Source: Heloderma charlesbogerti
Taxonomy: Eukaryota > Chordata > Lepidosauria > Squamata > Helodermatidae
Length of the DNA: 64,000 nt
Assembly (NCBI GenBank): GCA_026122225.1
Contig: JANEZZ010001570.1
Coordinates: 4,588,001-4,652,000, forward strand
Direction of reading: 5' to 3'
Positions 10,440 through 21,426 of the stretch are shown here, in pieces (within the stretch, counting starts at the first letter, position 1; each line of letters opens with the position of its first letter). The notes below the pieces were generated by a model, which saw only the letters and a program-made list of their open reading frames with translations, was not told the origin of the DNA and did no database searches. The translations under genes and the position numbers were made by a program.

Positions 10440-10872
10440 TTGCATCTGTATCAATCTGCCCATGCCTGAAGATAGGCCGCAGAAGCAATGCTTGCGTGCC
10501 CACCATCAGATTTATCATGCTGTTGGGAGCAAGAGACAGGGCTTTTTCTGTGGTGACCCCATTCTTATGGAATGCCCTTCCATGGCAGGTACAGTCTATT
10601 TTTTAAACAGACCCCAAATATTTGGATTTTTCAGTCCACTTTTAATTGATGCGAACCTGTATTCCATATTTTACAATTTCAGGTTTTAACTGTTGCTGAT
10701 GTTTTAATTTTTTATATTTGTATAAAATGGTATTGTAATGCTGCTATTTTAAGTTAATTCTAGTTATATATAAATTGTTTCATGTTTTTATTTTGTACGC
10801 TGCCTTCAGAAGGTTTTTAACCTTCAAAGGCTAAAATATTTTAAATACTTTTAAATAAATAATAATTAAATA
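10440..10872 (+). mobile_element. L2/CR1-type LINE, ORF2 C-terminal scrap plus 3' UTR
   Basis: Around 10525-10585 the DNA reads as a degenerate version of the L2-group C-terminal block (GSKRQGFFCGDPILMECPSM versus the usual RAFSV...P.LWN.LP pattern). An AT-rich 3' UTR follows with CGCTGCCTTCAGAAGG and a TAAATAAATAAT tail at about 10850-10866. It is 5'-truncated and pseudogenised. Confidence 0.7.
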
Positions 10873-12413
10873 CTTAGGAGAGGGGGGAGTAAAAGGCCCA
10901 CTCAATGCAGCAACAGTAAGTGTCAAAATAGTTTTGACTGTGGCTGTTCACTTTAACATGTTTTGTACTCTGTAACTCATTAGTGTAATGATAATTAATG
11001 CCATACGATTCAATGCAATCTAATATATATTGAATATTCCAAAAAAAATATGTAGCAGTTACATTTGATGGATGTGCAAAACTCTAGAATAAATGGCTAC
11101 CCACTAAAATAAAGGATTTAAAAAATAGGTCAAAGAAGGAAAAACCCAATTCAGAAACTGAATTCTCTTTTGGTTGTTTCCAATGGACATTTCTTCTAGT
11201 TCCATTTCTCCCCCAATAGAATATGTTTGAGTCCCCTTCAACGCAAGCAATTAATCCCTGTATCCGTATTCTCCCATTGTGAACGTAATGAGTGTGTGCT
11301 TCCACAAAATGTACTTTCACTCATCAAACACCAGCCAAACAAAGCAGGGCTCCAGGGACCAATTTTATGATGTATAAAATTAAGTCAACCTTGGGCAAAG
11401 GGCCAGATGGGTGGTGGGCATATAGGTTATTATGTTGCTGATTATATGGATTTCATTGAGCCACCTGCCTCCCAATCAATTTCAATTTTCCCATGTTTAC
11501 TCATTTTACACCTTATGAAACTGGGTCCCAAATCTCCCAGTATTGGAGAGGTATGGGGTAGATTTCATGATGTTCAAAATTACACTCCTGCTGTGACCCA
11601 AACAAATTATTTATGCGCAGGTAATGGGAATGTTCATATGTGGTCCATTTCCCCCCTAGAAATATTGTTTGGAAGCAGTTGTCACTTCTACAATTAAAGA
11701 CAACACTGTTCCATTTAAAGTTATCTCCTTCTGATGGAGTTTAGGGGCACATACTTGGATATCACAGCATCCTTATCTTCCAGTTCCTTGGGAGGGCAAG
11801 GGAAGGTCTATCGACCACGTTTTGAAGGTTGGCAGCTCTGTTATTGCAGCCCACCTGATCTGAATTACTTGCCGACCATCTGGACTCTCAGTAAACAAAA
11901 AAAAAACCCTTGAATTTGCAGAGACAGAAATTTGCTACCAGAATTATTCTATGGGGCTACAAGACACAAATTAGACTGAGCTATGAAACATGGCTGACAG
12001 AACTACAGGCCCTTGTAAAATTGGAGCATATCAGAAAAAAGGAGCATATCAGAAACATTTGTGATGATATGGCAAACTTTTCCTTGATTCCTTTGCACCT
12101 AAATTAAAGTATGCAAGGGGGGGAGGGTGAAAGCTACCTACTTGCCTCTTTCTTTTCCAAATTTTGTATTTTTTCTTGATGTTTTAAAACTGGCTTGAGT
12201 TAAGCCTCGCCTCAAGGAAGTACCTCCTTTCTCTCATTCACACACAGAGAGAATGTAACGTTTTACAGTGGAGCACTTCCAAGGCTTTTCTTCCAGCCTA
12301 ATAGTGAAACCCTATACATGTCTACACAGAATTCATTAGAATTTAATACAAAGCTTATCTGTTCCATCATTCTGTTTCCCAAAGTGAACAATCAGATGCC
12401 CAAAGCAGGACAT
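10873..12413. other. No recognised gene; possible old LINE scrap
   Basis: The frame at about 11910-12107 (W.T.L.AL.KLEHIRKKE-like) vaguely recalls an L1 ORF2 C-terminus. I would not assign it. The segment CTATACATGTCTACACAGAA near 12311 may be a scrap of MITE family G. Confidence 0.35.
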
Positions 12414-12472
12414 GAGGGCTATTGCTCTTCCTGCTATGGTTGTCCAGCAATGGTTATTCAGAGACATGCTGG

Positions 12473-13395
12473 CTGGGTTCGCACATAATGCTAATCCACG
12501 GTATGAGTTGTTGAATTCTGGGTTTTCATGTTTTGCGACAACAAACCATGGTTTATTAACCACAAAGAACCCAGAAAGAGAAGCCACGTGGTTTGTTGTC
12601 CAATGCAAGGTTTGTCTGGCAGATAATCAAACAAACCATGGTCTGTTTTCTCAGTCTCTGGGTTGTTTGTTTCCCTCCTCCTTCATTTGCTCCCTTACTG
12701 TAACCCAGCTGCCTTAATTGCTCTGCAGTACTGGCATGTAAAGAGGCTGAAGGGTGTTGTTTGTTTTACCTCTCCTGCCCACTGGCTCTGTAGCCTGGTG
12801 AAACAACCTATGAACAACCCACAATTCTGGGTTCACATGTAATGACAATCCATGCTTTAAACAACCACAATTCACAGCCCAACAGCAAACCATGGCTTCT
12901 CTTTACAGGTTGTTCATGGTTAACAACCCATAGTTAATCTATAGATTCCAGTTCACACATAACAACCCATGATTCAGCAAACCATGGTTAATTAAACCAT
13001 CGTTTGTCATTATGTGCAAACTAGGCCATGGTTTGTTGTTGGGTTGTGAACTTTGGGTTGTTTAAACCATGGGTTGTTGTTATGTGTGAACCCAGAACTG
13101 TGGGTTGTTCATAGGTTGTTTCACCAGGCTACAGAGGTGGCAAGCCAGAGTGGTAAAAAACACCCAGCCACTCTATAGGCCAGTGCGTGCCACAAAGGCA
13201 TCTGGGATACAGAGAAGGGCTGGTGAAGGAGGAGGTTAACAACCCAAGGACTGAGAAAACAAACCATCATTTGTTCAATCAGCCAAACTAAACCTTGGTA
13301 GGACAACAAACCATGGGTTAAATAAATGAGGGCTATTGCTCTTCCTGCTACTGTTGTCCAGCAATGGACAACATTAGCATTATGTATGAACCAGG
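12473..13395. repeat. ~920-bp foldback element rich in AAACCATGGTTT motifs
   Basis: The outer ends are inverted repeats: CTGGGTTCGCACATAATGCT at the left and AGCATTATGTATGAACCAGG at the right. A second pair of long arms lies inside (about 12788-12900 and 13022-13135), with CCTGGTGAAACAACCTATGA inverted at the far side. Many palindromic AACCATGGTT units recur. A 40-bp direct repeat with two mismatches occurs at 12414-12453 (just outside the left end) and 13328-13367 (just inside the right end). No clean short duplication flanks the element. Related scraps are at about 30131-30560, 37005-37320 and 51375-51420. Non-coding. Confidence 0.8.
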
Positions 13396-14384
13396 TCGCT
13401 CTATCTGATCAAGAAGATAACATATATCCATCATGACTAATAGTTACTGCTAGCCTTATCCTCCATCTATTTGTCTATCCCCCTTTTTAAAGCTATCTAA
13501 TCTGAGTTCAATAGAACTTAGATGGCTAGAAGAGATAGTCATGAGAACACCACAACATACTCACTGGTTCTGGAAAAGAATATTACTGTGACCAATTGGT
13601 ACTCAAGTTGGACAACCATGTAAATAGATTATTTAATCCCAGTGGAAAATATGCTCCAGTTTTTCCTCTGCTCTTTTATTCTGAATATTGTTTTTATTTT
13701 ACCATTATTTTGATGGTGTATGTTTTGTAAGCATATTAGTGCCTTGCAAACGAATTCATGCAAACTGGGCCCGTGAAACTTTAAAAACAGTGCTAAACCC
13801 ATAATGGTATGTGTTCTGTTTGAGAGAAGAATAAACACTTTGTTCTAAATGTAGATTGGGTTTGAAAATTAAATCCTAGTTTTCTTGATTTTGAAAATGG
13901 AATAGACAGTGACAGTACTTCTAAGTGATTAGAAGTGTCCCCTGCCCCACTGAAAAACTCAGAAGAAAGCTAGTTGCTAGGAAACCTACTCTAGATAAAA
14001 ATTGCTGGTAGATAATGATACCCAAGGAAGATGTTGCACATTGGTGACATTTGGAATAATATATCTTTTCTTTTATGTCATTAAGCATGATTTGAAATAA
14101 AATGTTGGATATATTTATGCAGCAGCAAATGCATTTGCATCCATGAAATGAGTGGGGAAAACACTTAAACTGCCTTAATATACAAGAGAGAGAAATGAGC
14201 ACTCTTGAATGTACTTATTTTGACAAGTAAATGTGAATTTGACCTTGAAAATTGTTCTGTTAACAAGTTATATGCTCAAGATAAACCCTATCTAGTCCCT
14301 GACAAAAAAAAATAGCATAGCACTGAAGGGAGAAAAATATGTTGTTGTGAAAGAAAACCCAATAGCACATACTTTTCAGTCTGT
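13396..14384. other. No recognised feature
   Basis: AT-rich, without ORFs or repeats I can name. Confidence 0.45.
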
Positions 14385-14392
14385 AAAAAAAT

Positions 14393-15104
14393 TAGGGATG
14401 GCGGAGAATTTCTCCCCGAAACTTCGGGGGGCCGAGTGCCAATGTGTTCGGCCCCCCGAACAAGTTTCGGGGAGAAATCCTCCGCACCCCCCCCGCACCC
14501 TGCACACCCCCCCGGGACGGGACTTACCTTCCCTGAATGTCCCTCCCGGCGGCGGGTCCGGCTGGCGGTTCGGCGGGTGTTTGAGCGGGGCGGGAGCGGC
14601 AGCCGGTCTTTCGACCGGCTGCCACCGCCGCCATTGCAATAAAAGAAAAAGAAAAAAAAACGTCCCCTGGTAGGCTACATGACGATTCATGTAGCCTATC
14701 ATGGCTAGATTTGCAAAGTCAGCCGTGATAGGCTACGTCAATCGTCACGTAGCCTATCACGGGTGACTTAAAAAAAAAAAAAAAAGTGTGTACGGATAAT
14801 GGCGGCCCCCATAGGGAGCCGCCATTCCCGTTCCTTATTTGGTCGCTGTAGTCTACGTAAATGTTTACGTAGACTACGGCGAAAATAAGGGCAACGCTAT
14901 TTGCGTCAGGGGGCGTTGTGTTTTTTTTTAACTTTCGCGTTCGCGGCCGGGCGAGGCGGGAAGCCTCCCCCCCGGCCTGAATTTTGGCCGGGCGAGGCGG
15001 GAAGCCTCCCCCCCCGGCCTGAACTTCGTGGGGGGAGCAGCGAAGCGCTCCCCTCCACCGCGAACAAGCTGCGAGAAAAGGTACGTGACTTTCGTCCACC
15101 CCTA
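14393..15104. mobile_element. GC-rich palindromic hAT-like element, copy 2 (complete)
   Basis: Complete: TAGGGATG (14393-14400) to CACCCCTA (15097-15104), flanked by a perfect 8-bp duplication AAAAAAAT (14385-14392, 15105-15112), as in hAT elements. Behind the left terminus is a GC-rich hairpin (about 14407-14480, CCCCGAAAC...GTTTCGGGG). Next come a minus-strand AAG|GTAAGTC (14522-14530) and, upstream of it on that strand, an ATGGCGG-starting open block of 107 bases (14528-14634) behind a T/C-rich tract. The core has two GATAGGCTACGT hairpins (14662-14766), a GCCGCCATT inverted pair, and another hairpin with TAGTCTACGTAAA. The right side has a pyrimidine tract, GC-rich repeats and AAG|GTACGT (15078-15086) on the plus strand. 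No transposase. Confidence 0.92.
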
Positions 15105-15112
15105 AAAAAAAT

Positions 15113-15888
15113 CATTTCCCTTAAGAATGCATTTGCAAAGATTTTTTAAATGATGACTTTCTCAGCACATGCATCTTTTATTCATCTTGCTATGAGCAGA
15201 AGTTACAATCTATTATCTGTCATCAGTCTATCAATCCATCTCCTGTGAGGAGCACTTTTTTTAAGGTCAGCTCACCAGAACTGTTCTCATACATTTGGCT
15301 AAGTGGTGAACTTTCCCAGCACCATGCCTTAGTTGCTCTACGACTTTGTGTGTGGGGGACCAAACCCCAGTCATACTGCACTTAGGCTATACAGTACCAT
15401 ATGAACATTACACAGTACCGGATGTAAAAAAGAAGTGAATTTAGCAAATAAAGGTCCCACTAGACCTGAACCAGTCTAGAAATGTGGAAGAAACATAGAA
15501 AAAAAGATTTAACAGCACCTTAGTCTGTATCAGCTTGCAGTAGGTGAGAGTTATAAAGAAGGTAACCAAAAGCTTGTCTTATTTCCAGTTATTGTTGGGC
15601 CTGGAACCCTTGACGTGTTCAGCAGCCTACAAATTAACAGAGAACTGGAGCAGGCTATTGCGAAAGCTTGACGCATATGACAGTCCTGTGGTTCTCTCTC
15701 AGAGTTTCATCTGATGCCTGACAGGTCACTTGCTTCCCCACTCCTCAGTAGCACATTTGCAGCATGCTAGTTTTAAACACTTTGGCCTCCTCCTCACAAC
15801 TAGGGACCTTTTCTAAGCAGGGTTAGAAAAAGAAAAACAGACCCATTGGTTAAAAAGTTAAAGGCCAAGTGAGACTTGTAGAAATTAT
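15113..15888. other. No recognised feature
   Basis: No ORF or repeat that I can name. Confidence 0.45.
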
Positions 15889-16188
15889 TTGGTAGGGCAA
15901 ACAATTAAAATGATGCCCGTACTAAAATTCTCCATTCTTTTCCCAAATCTCTCAATTGCAATTTCACTGAAGCATTTTAAGAAGTGGCAAAAATTGCCGG
16001 AGCCCTTCTGCACTGGGGATAAACAGTCCTGCATAAGCAAAAATGCACTTTACAAGGATTTGGGTTTTCCAAACCTCAAAATATATTATGACTCATTCCA
16101 GGTAAGACAGCTGAACCCCATAATGTGCAACAATAAACAAGTCCCCTGGGTCACAACAGAACTTCCACTGGGCTCCTCAAGGCTCTGA
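15889..16188 (+). pseudogene. L1-like LINE ORF2 C-terminal fragment
   Basis: The 99-codon frame contains an order of motifs like the region after the L1 reverse transcriptase: a hydrophobic run, a K-rich stretch, LGFPNLKIYYDSFQVRQLN (compare the L1 pattern G-L-PN-K-YY-A-QL), then PWVTTE (L1 pattern W-IE). Only this segment is present, with no catalytic residues. An alternative is chance similarity, but the shared order makes an old L1 copy more likely. Confidence 0.55.
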
Positions 16189-16479
16189 GCACTTCCATAG
16201 CTGCCAATTCAAACATTAATGCTGGGGGTGGGGGGGAATCTTGAATCTGTTCCTGAAGGTGATATTGTGATCCTTGAGAATGTGGAACCAAGTACTGGCC
16301 GTCCTCAGTCCCCTCTGCCCCCTTTCTACAACATCATTTGTTCTCAAGCACAGATATATAAAAGCAATTTGAGATGTGGGAAGAAAGGTGGAGGGACCTA
16401 TTTGACCAAGGAAACCCATATCTGAAGCCAAATCCACACCTTAATGCAAGGACGGCAAACCAATGGGCTCAAGGGGCTT

Positions 16480-16828
16480 CAAATATGGAATGTTGCATTC
16501 CCGGAGAACTGACCTCCCCCCACTTCCACGCGGTGTCCTCCGCGCTTGCAAGAGGAGCATGGAGAAGCTGAAAAGGGGCGTAGCTGGGGGCATTCCAGGG
16601 TGGGGAGGGTAGAACTGCATGTACGACTCATCCTATGTATTGTACAGCAACCTCCTTCCCCACTCCATGCTCCCACAGCTAGACTGCCACAATCGGCTGT
16701 CTAGCCAAAAATGCAGGGCAGGAGGAGCACGGAGGGAATGATCCCCTCCGTGCTTCTCCTGTCCTGATTTGGATAGGTGGTCGCCTCCAAGTTCGGAGGC
16801 GGCCGCCTATCTCAGTAGGATTGTGCCC
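16480..16828. mobile_element. GC-rich MITE, family I, left-truncated
   Basis: The right end GGATTGTGCCC with TTA at 16829-16831 and the block GCCTCCAAGTTCGGAGGCGG match copies at 30988-31378, 34340-34703 and 62064-62446. All share a CGCTCCTCCTGCCCTGCATT-like interior and a GGCTGTCTAGCC motif. The left end has decayed beyond recognition. The ORFs seen here are by-products of GC-rich composition. Confidence 0.75.
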
Positions 16829-16839
16829 TTAATATTTTA

Positions 16840-16930
16840 ACTGTTTTATGTATTTTATTGTGGTAAGCCACCTTGGAAGGGCTTCTGCCCTGAAAGACGG
16901 CCAAGAAATGGTTTTAATTAATTAGTTAAC
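16840..16930 (+). mobile_element. LINE 3' UTR tail scrap
   Basis: TAAGCCACCTTGGAAGGG and AAGACGGCCAAGAAATGG resemble the end of L2-type squamate LINE 3' UTRs. No body remains. Family MITE I ends immediately upstream. Confidence 0.4.
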
Positions 16931-17142
16931 AGGACTTTGTGATTTATATTCTTTTGATAGCAAATTTGAGCAGACTCTGTAGAGGACTGGCAGGCCATAG
17001 GGTGGGGTGGGCAACCCTCCAGATGTTTTGGCCTACAACTCCGGGTCTTTGTGATGGACTGGCTTCTGGAGTTTGCTGATCTGTTCCTTTCAAAACTCAG
17101 GGTTCCAACAATATTTCCTTGCTTGCATTTAAATCTTTAGAA

Positions 17143-17270
17143 TAGGGATGGGCAACTTGTGGCTCCCAGATTTTACAACTCCCATTGTCCCTCACCATTG
17201 GCTAAGCTGGCTTGGGCTGATGGGAGTTGTAGGCCAAAACACCTGGAGGACCACAGGCTGCCCATCCCTG
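17143..17270. mobile_element. hAT-like MITE, family K (with a scrap at 16996-17047)
   Basis: The TAGGGATGGGCAACTTGT end is inverted against CTGCCCATCCCT at the right. The interior has ACAACTCCCATT inverted against GGGAGTTGTAGGCCAAAACA. Family copies occur at 24161, 28301, 28475 (with a perfect 8-bp duplication), 38481 and, in diverged form, 17895, 50693 and 53992. A partial copy (GGGTGGGCAACCCTCCAGAT) is at 16996-17047. Non-coding palindrome-like element. Confidence 0.8.
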
Positions 17271-17280
17271 CTAGGGTATG

Positions 17281-17660
17281 GCAGACAACATCATCATCAT
17301 TTCTATACCACCCAATAGCTAAAGCTCTCTGGGCACTTTACAAAGATTAAAAACATTAAAAATACAGTACACCGAGATTAAAAGCCATTTACATTAAAAA
17401 AAACCCCAGACAATATATATACAAAAGAACACATATCTAAAACAACTTCAAGCAAGCAATCTCAAAGCAAACAACCATAACCATAACACATTCCAGGATC
17501 GATTAAAACTTATCATACGCTACCAGATGCCTGGGAGAAGAGGAAGGTCTTAACCTGGTGCTGAAAACATATTAGTGTTGGCATCAGGTGGGCCTTGTCA
17601 GGGAGATCATCCCATAATCGGGGAACACATCTCAGATGCAAAATGGGACTCTAGGTGGAT
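17281..17660 (-). mobile_element. L2/CR1-type LINE 3' end
   Basis: On the minus strand the ORF2 C-terminal part has a LWDDLP-like motif (from ATTATGGGATGATCTCCCTG), corresponding to the L2-group LWN-LP block. An A/T-rich UTR follows with CTTTGTAAAGTGCCCAGAGA. It is truncated and carries stops. Confidence 0.65.
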
Positions 17661-17894
17661 TAAGAAGCCATTCAAAACTAGATCAGCAAAATCAAGGAGT
17701 CTTCTTTGAAGCTAGAATAGTTTGCCCCTCATACTGGTGGAACTTCATCACATTACTAGCAATGTCTCATCCTGTTGTCAGACAAGATGCAGGGAGTGGG
17801 GAGCCCTCGTTCATGTGTGGCCGACCTGCCCCCATATTACAACTTGGGTTTTGACATTATTTCAGAAGCAATGCAGCAGACCATCCTCTTAGAA

Positions 17895-17996
17895 CAGCCT
17901 TCTCCAACTTGCTGCCCTCCAGATTTGTTGGCTAGCTGGGAATGATGGGAACTGCAGTCAAATACATCTGGAGGGCAGCAAGTTGGGGAAAGATAG
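17895..17996. mobile_element. hAT-like MITE related to family K
   Basis: CTCCAACTTGCTGCCCTCCA is inverted to TGGAGGGCAGCAAGTTGGGG across a ~100-bp palindrome. The flanks TCTTAGAA and GCTTAGAG are probably a worn 8-bp duplication. Confidence 0.7.
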
Positions 17997-18021
17997 CTTA
18001 GAGCCATTACCTGCATGTCTA

Positions 18022-18551
18022 TGTCAGGGTGGACAATGAGCCCATAGAATCCCAGAGTAGTTCTGATTCTGAGGAAGAGCAGTCGCTCCTGGGAGGGGAG
18101 CGCGCTCCTCTTTCCCAGGGCCAACAGCTGTCGGAGATTCCTCCCACCAACATTCCTAGTTTAGATAGCAGTCCAGGGAGTAACGGAGCGTGGATAGCGG
18201 ACTTGGTGGACACGCGACGCAGACGCAGAGAGCGGCGCCAGATGGAGGGCGCGGAAAGGAGGCGTAGTGCCCGGTTGGCACGAAAACAACGGCTGCGCCC
18301 AGAGGATCCAAGGGAAAAGGGGAGGGACTCCCCCCAGTCCTTAAGTTCAGGGGTCTGCCAGTAATTCCCTTTCAAACGGGGACCAACTGTTCCAACTTAG
18401 GGCATAGGTACTGTGCTGCTCAGATCTAGTTGCAAACGGTATAGTTGTTAAGTTGTAAAAGAAGAATAAAGCTTTGAAAGGAATTCCTTTGTCTGTGTCT
18501 GGACTTGGCTACTGGATTAGACTGAGAGAGGCCTCCAAAGAGCCCTTGACA
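18022..18551 (+). mobile_element. Solo LTR (530 bp) with perfect 5-bp duplication
   Basis: Starts TGTCAGGG and ends CTTGACA, flanked by GTCTA on both sides (18017-18021 and 18552-18556). A polyadenylation signal GAATAAAGC lies at about 18464. A 5-bp duplication with TG...CA ends fits Ty3/gypsy or ERV-type integration. A 112-codon open frame (18029-18364) starts 8 bases inside the LTR. Two minus-strand relatives with similar acidic openings occur at 39128-39533 and 63130-63541. No internal region remains, as expected after LTR-LTR recombination. Confidence 0.8.
18029..18364 (+). other. 112-codon open frame inside the solo LTR
   Basis: Begins MDNEPIESQSSSDSEEEQS, a serine/glutamate-rich segment, followed by a strongly basic stretch (RRRRRERRQ and RRRSARLARKQR) and a short hydrophilic tail. 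I know no family for it. It could be the C-terminal tail of a retroelement protein running into the LTR, or a chance frame in GC-rich LTR sequence. The similar acidic opening (SFSEEEVPE-like) in the LTR-like units at 39 and 63 kb slightly favours a retroelement origin. Confidence 0.4.
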
Positions 18552-18556
18552 GTCTA

Positions 18557-19490
18557 TCGATTTCTGTAGACCTCTCCACCAAAAACAACAACAACAGATC
18601 CTCCACAAGGATCTTATTTTATTCATGGCTAGAATGGAAAGAGTGAGAAACTGGAAATCAGCATCAAGCTACTCTTTTTGTTCTCAAGCATTTTGCCGAT
18701 ACCTGCAGAAAAGTTACCACACCACAGCAACCTAATGAGAGGAACAGTAAAGCAGGATTTATGTTCAGTCACATGGTTTCCATTTCTCTTATATCTCAAT
18801 AAGGGTCTTACCAATTGCATTTGCCTGCTACTCACTCTTCCTTTTGGAAAGATTCCCTCATGTGAGCAAAACACTTATCTGTATTGTCATCCTAGAAATT
18901 AGATAAAAGTATAATAACAGGAACCAGTCAATATGCAATATACATGTTGCAATCTTCTGTCTGGTTTGTTTGTGTATTTTATTGTTATAATTCTTACAAT
19001 TATTTGTTATAATCCAATGAAATGTTTTTAAAATACCATACATTCAGAAATATTTTGTCAAAGAGTTCAGAAATGTTCAGCTGATTTTAAGTCAGCCCTG
19101 CAATTTAGGGCCATTAAGCAGAATGCTTGATAGAAGACAGGATTATATCCAAGACCAAAAAAAAAGTATGAAAAAGGGTTTCAGGAAGATTGGCAAAGCA
19201 GTTTTACACAGTATAGGGCATAAATCACAGAAAATGGTCAGAGACATGATACAGTGGACAGAGTGGAATATCCTAAAGACAGCAGGAATGCACAAAAACA
19301 AGATGTCTCTCAAAGGGAACATGGCAAAAAGCTCTTACTTTACTTTCTGTGGCTCATAATGCAGACAGAAGTCCACTTTGGATTTCAATAGTCTGACCTC
19401 GGTTTTCTGAGTAAGAGCTACTTGCCATCCATTCCTGGTGTCTGAGCAAAGTGAAATTGACCAAACCTAGGGGGACCTTTTGTTTATAAT
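18557..19490. other. No recognised feature
   Basis: No repeat or coding signal that I can name. Confidence 0.45.
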
Positions 19491-19895
19491 GTGGTAACTA
19501 GGGCTGTGCACTGCTTTGGTCTGAATCTCAAAGCAAAGTGGGCTGCTTTGGAGTTGCCTCGGTGTGATCTGAAGTGGATCAGAACAGCACTAAGGTGCCC
19601 TGAAGCAAAGTGGCTCATCGCCAAGCCGCCTCAGTCCACCTTGGAGATTTGGAGGTACTGAAGCCGTTGCCAGACAGCCTGTCTCTCAATGTATCAACTT
19701 GTGAAAGATCAGGGAGAGGACGAGGAGGAGAACGGAGGGGAGAAGGGGGGAGGAGGGAGGGCAGGAAATGGTGAGCCTTGGCGAATGGCAACTCTAGTTC
19801 CAAAGTAGGCCTGAACTTAACCCAGCAGTCTCCAATCAGTGACAGTGGGGGAGGGGAATACTGGATATATTGGAGAGATCAGCCTGCTTTCATTT

Positions 19896-19898
<3 letters not shown>

Positions 19899-19977
<79 letters not shown>
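19899..19977 (+). repeat. (TG)n(AG)n compound microsatellite
   Basis: About 38 bp of TG repeat runs directly into about 41 bp of GA repeat, inside the 2.4-kb hAT-like element. Z-DNA- and triplex-prone composition; likely length-polymorphic. Confidence 0.98.
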
Positions 19978-19981
<4 letters not shown>

Positions 19982-21081
19982 TGGTTACTGGAGATTGCTG
20001 TTGGTTAGTTAGCTAGATCTGTGTGATGTGTGTGTGTTTGTACTACAGCTTTGTCTTTCTTCTTCCTTCCCAATTCACTTATTCCCTTTCTTTCTTTTAT
20101 AGATTCTTTATTTAAAAAAACAAACGTTTTAAAAATACTTCGAGTTTCCTCCTTTCCTTGCCTGTTTCTTTGTCTCCCCCCACCCCCACCCTTCTCTAAT
20201 AGGTTTTATCTTTCATTCTTGTCTTGATTGTTTATTTTAAAAACCAAAAAATTCTAAAAACTACTTTAGTTTTCTTTCCTTGCCTTGTTCTTTAGCTTCC
20301 CCTCTTTCTCAATTCTCAACCATTAGTTTTCCCTTACTTTCTGTCTAGATTTTTTATAATATGTAACTCTATATATCATCCATCCATCCATCATCTACCT
20401 ATCTAAAATAGTACTTTACTCTCCTTGTTCTTGACTCCCCTCCACCACCACATCTGCCCTTTTAATTCCTGTATTCCTCCCCTTCCTATTTTTGATCTCT
20501 TCCCCCCACCTTTTTTTAAATTAAAAACCCTTTTCTGTTAGGATTATAGATAGTCCCCCCCCCTTTGCTTGTAGGTAGTTCAGTGTTTGTTCTTCTTTTG
20601 CTCGTGTATGCGTGTGCGTGCGCGTGCGTGCACTTGTGTTGTGGACAACCAAACAGTGTGTGGCAAAGCACTACACAGTCCACAGTTCAAGAAACAGTGG
20701 GCAAAGCACTGCACAACATATATTCTTTAAATTTTATGCTACTCTGTGTGGCAAAGCAAGCCCAATATGAGGCATCTTCGGGGCCTTGACAGGGCAGAGG
20801 CGGGTGAGGTGCTGGTGGGACCAGCAGCACCAGTAGCCAAGCTGGGTTGCCCTCCAGTCCAGATAGTGTGTCCTGGGTGTAGGGCAGCAGAGTCCGGAGG
20901 CCAGTCACAGTGCCTGGAGGTCACTGTTTGAGGAGGCTGGGGCAGGCAGCAGCAGAGATTAGGAAGATTGACCTCCTCTTAGTCACAGTTTAAACATTTA
21001 ACTTCTCTGATTATCCCTTTATGTGCTTTGGTTTGAGTTTCTGAGAAAAGCACATTTTATCTGTGCCTAGCATAAAAACTA

Positions 21082-21426
21082 GGGGCCGCAGTGGCTTAGT
21101 GGTTAAGATGCTGAACTGCAGACTGGAAGGTCGGCAGGACAGCAGTTTGAGACCTGAGTGCCGCGTGACGGAGTGAGCTCCCGTCTTCAGTCCCAGCTTC
21201 TGCCAACCTAGCAGTTCGAAAGCAAGAAATTGCAAGTAGATAAATAGGTACCGCCTCGGCGGGAAAGGTAACAGCGTTCCGTGCACCTCGGTGTCCAGTC
21301 ATGCCGGCCACATGACCACAGAAACGTCTTCGGACAGCGCTGGCTCTTCGGCTTAGAAATGGAGATGAGCACCACACCCTAGAGTCGGACACGACTGGTT
21401 GGGGACACATTTACCACCTTTACCTT
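21082..21426 (+). mobile_element. Sauria SINE, full length
   Basis: The head GGGGCCGCAGTGGCTTAGTG is followed by the tRNA-like region, CCCAGCTTCTGCCAACCTAG, TAGGTACCGCCTCGGCGGGA and GCTGGCTCTTCGGCTTAGAA, then GAGTCGGACACGACTGG and an ACCTTTACCTTT tail. A 14-bp target duplication with one mismatch (TAGCATAAAAACTA at 21068-21081, TAGCACAAAAACTA at 21427-21440) frames it. It is inserted into the 2.4-kb hAT-like element and opposite in strand to the copy at 666. Confidence 0.97.
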
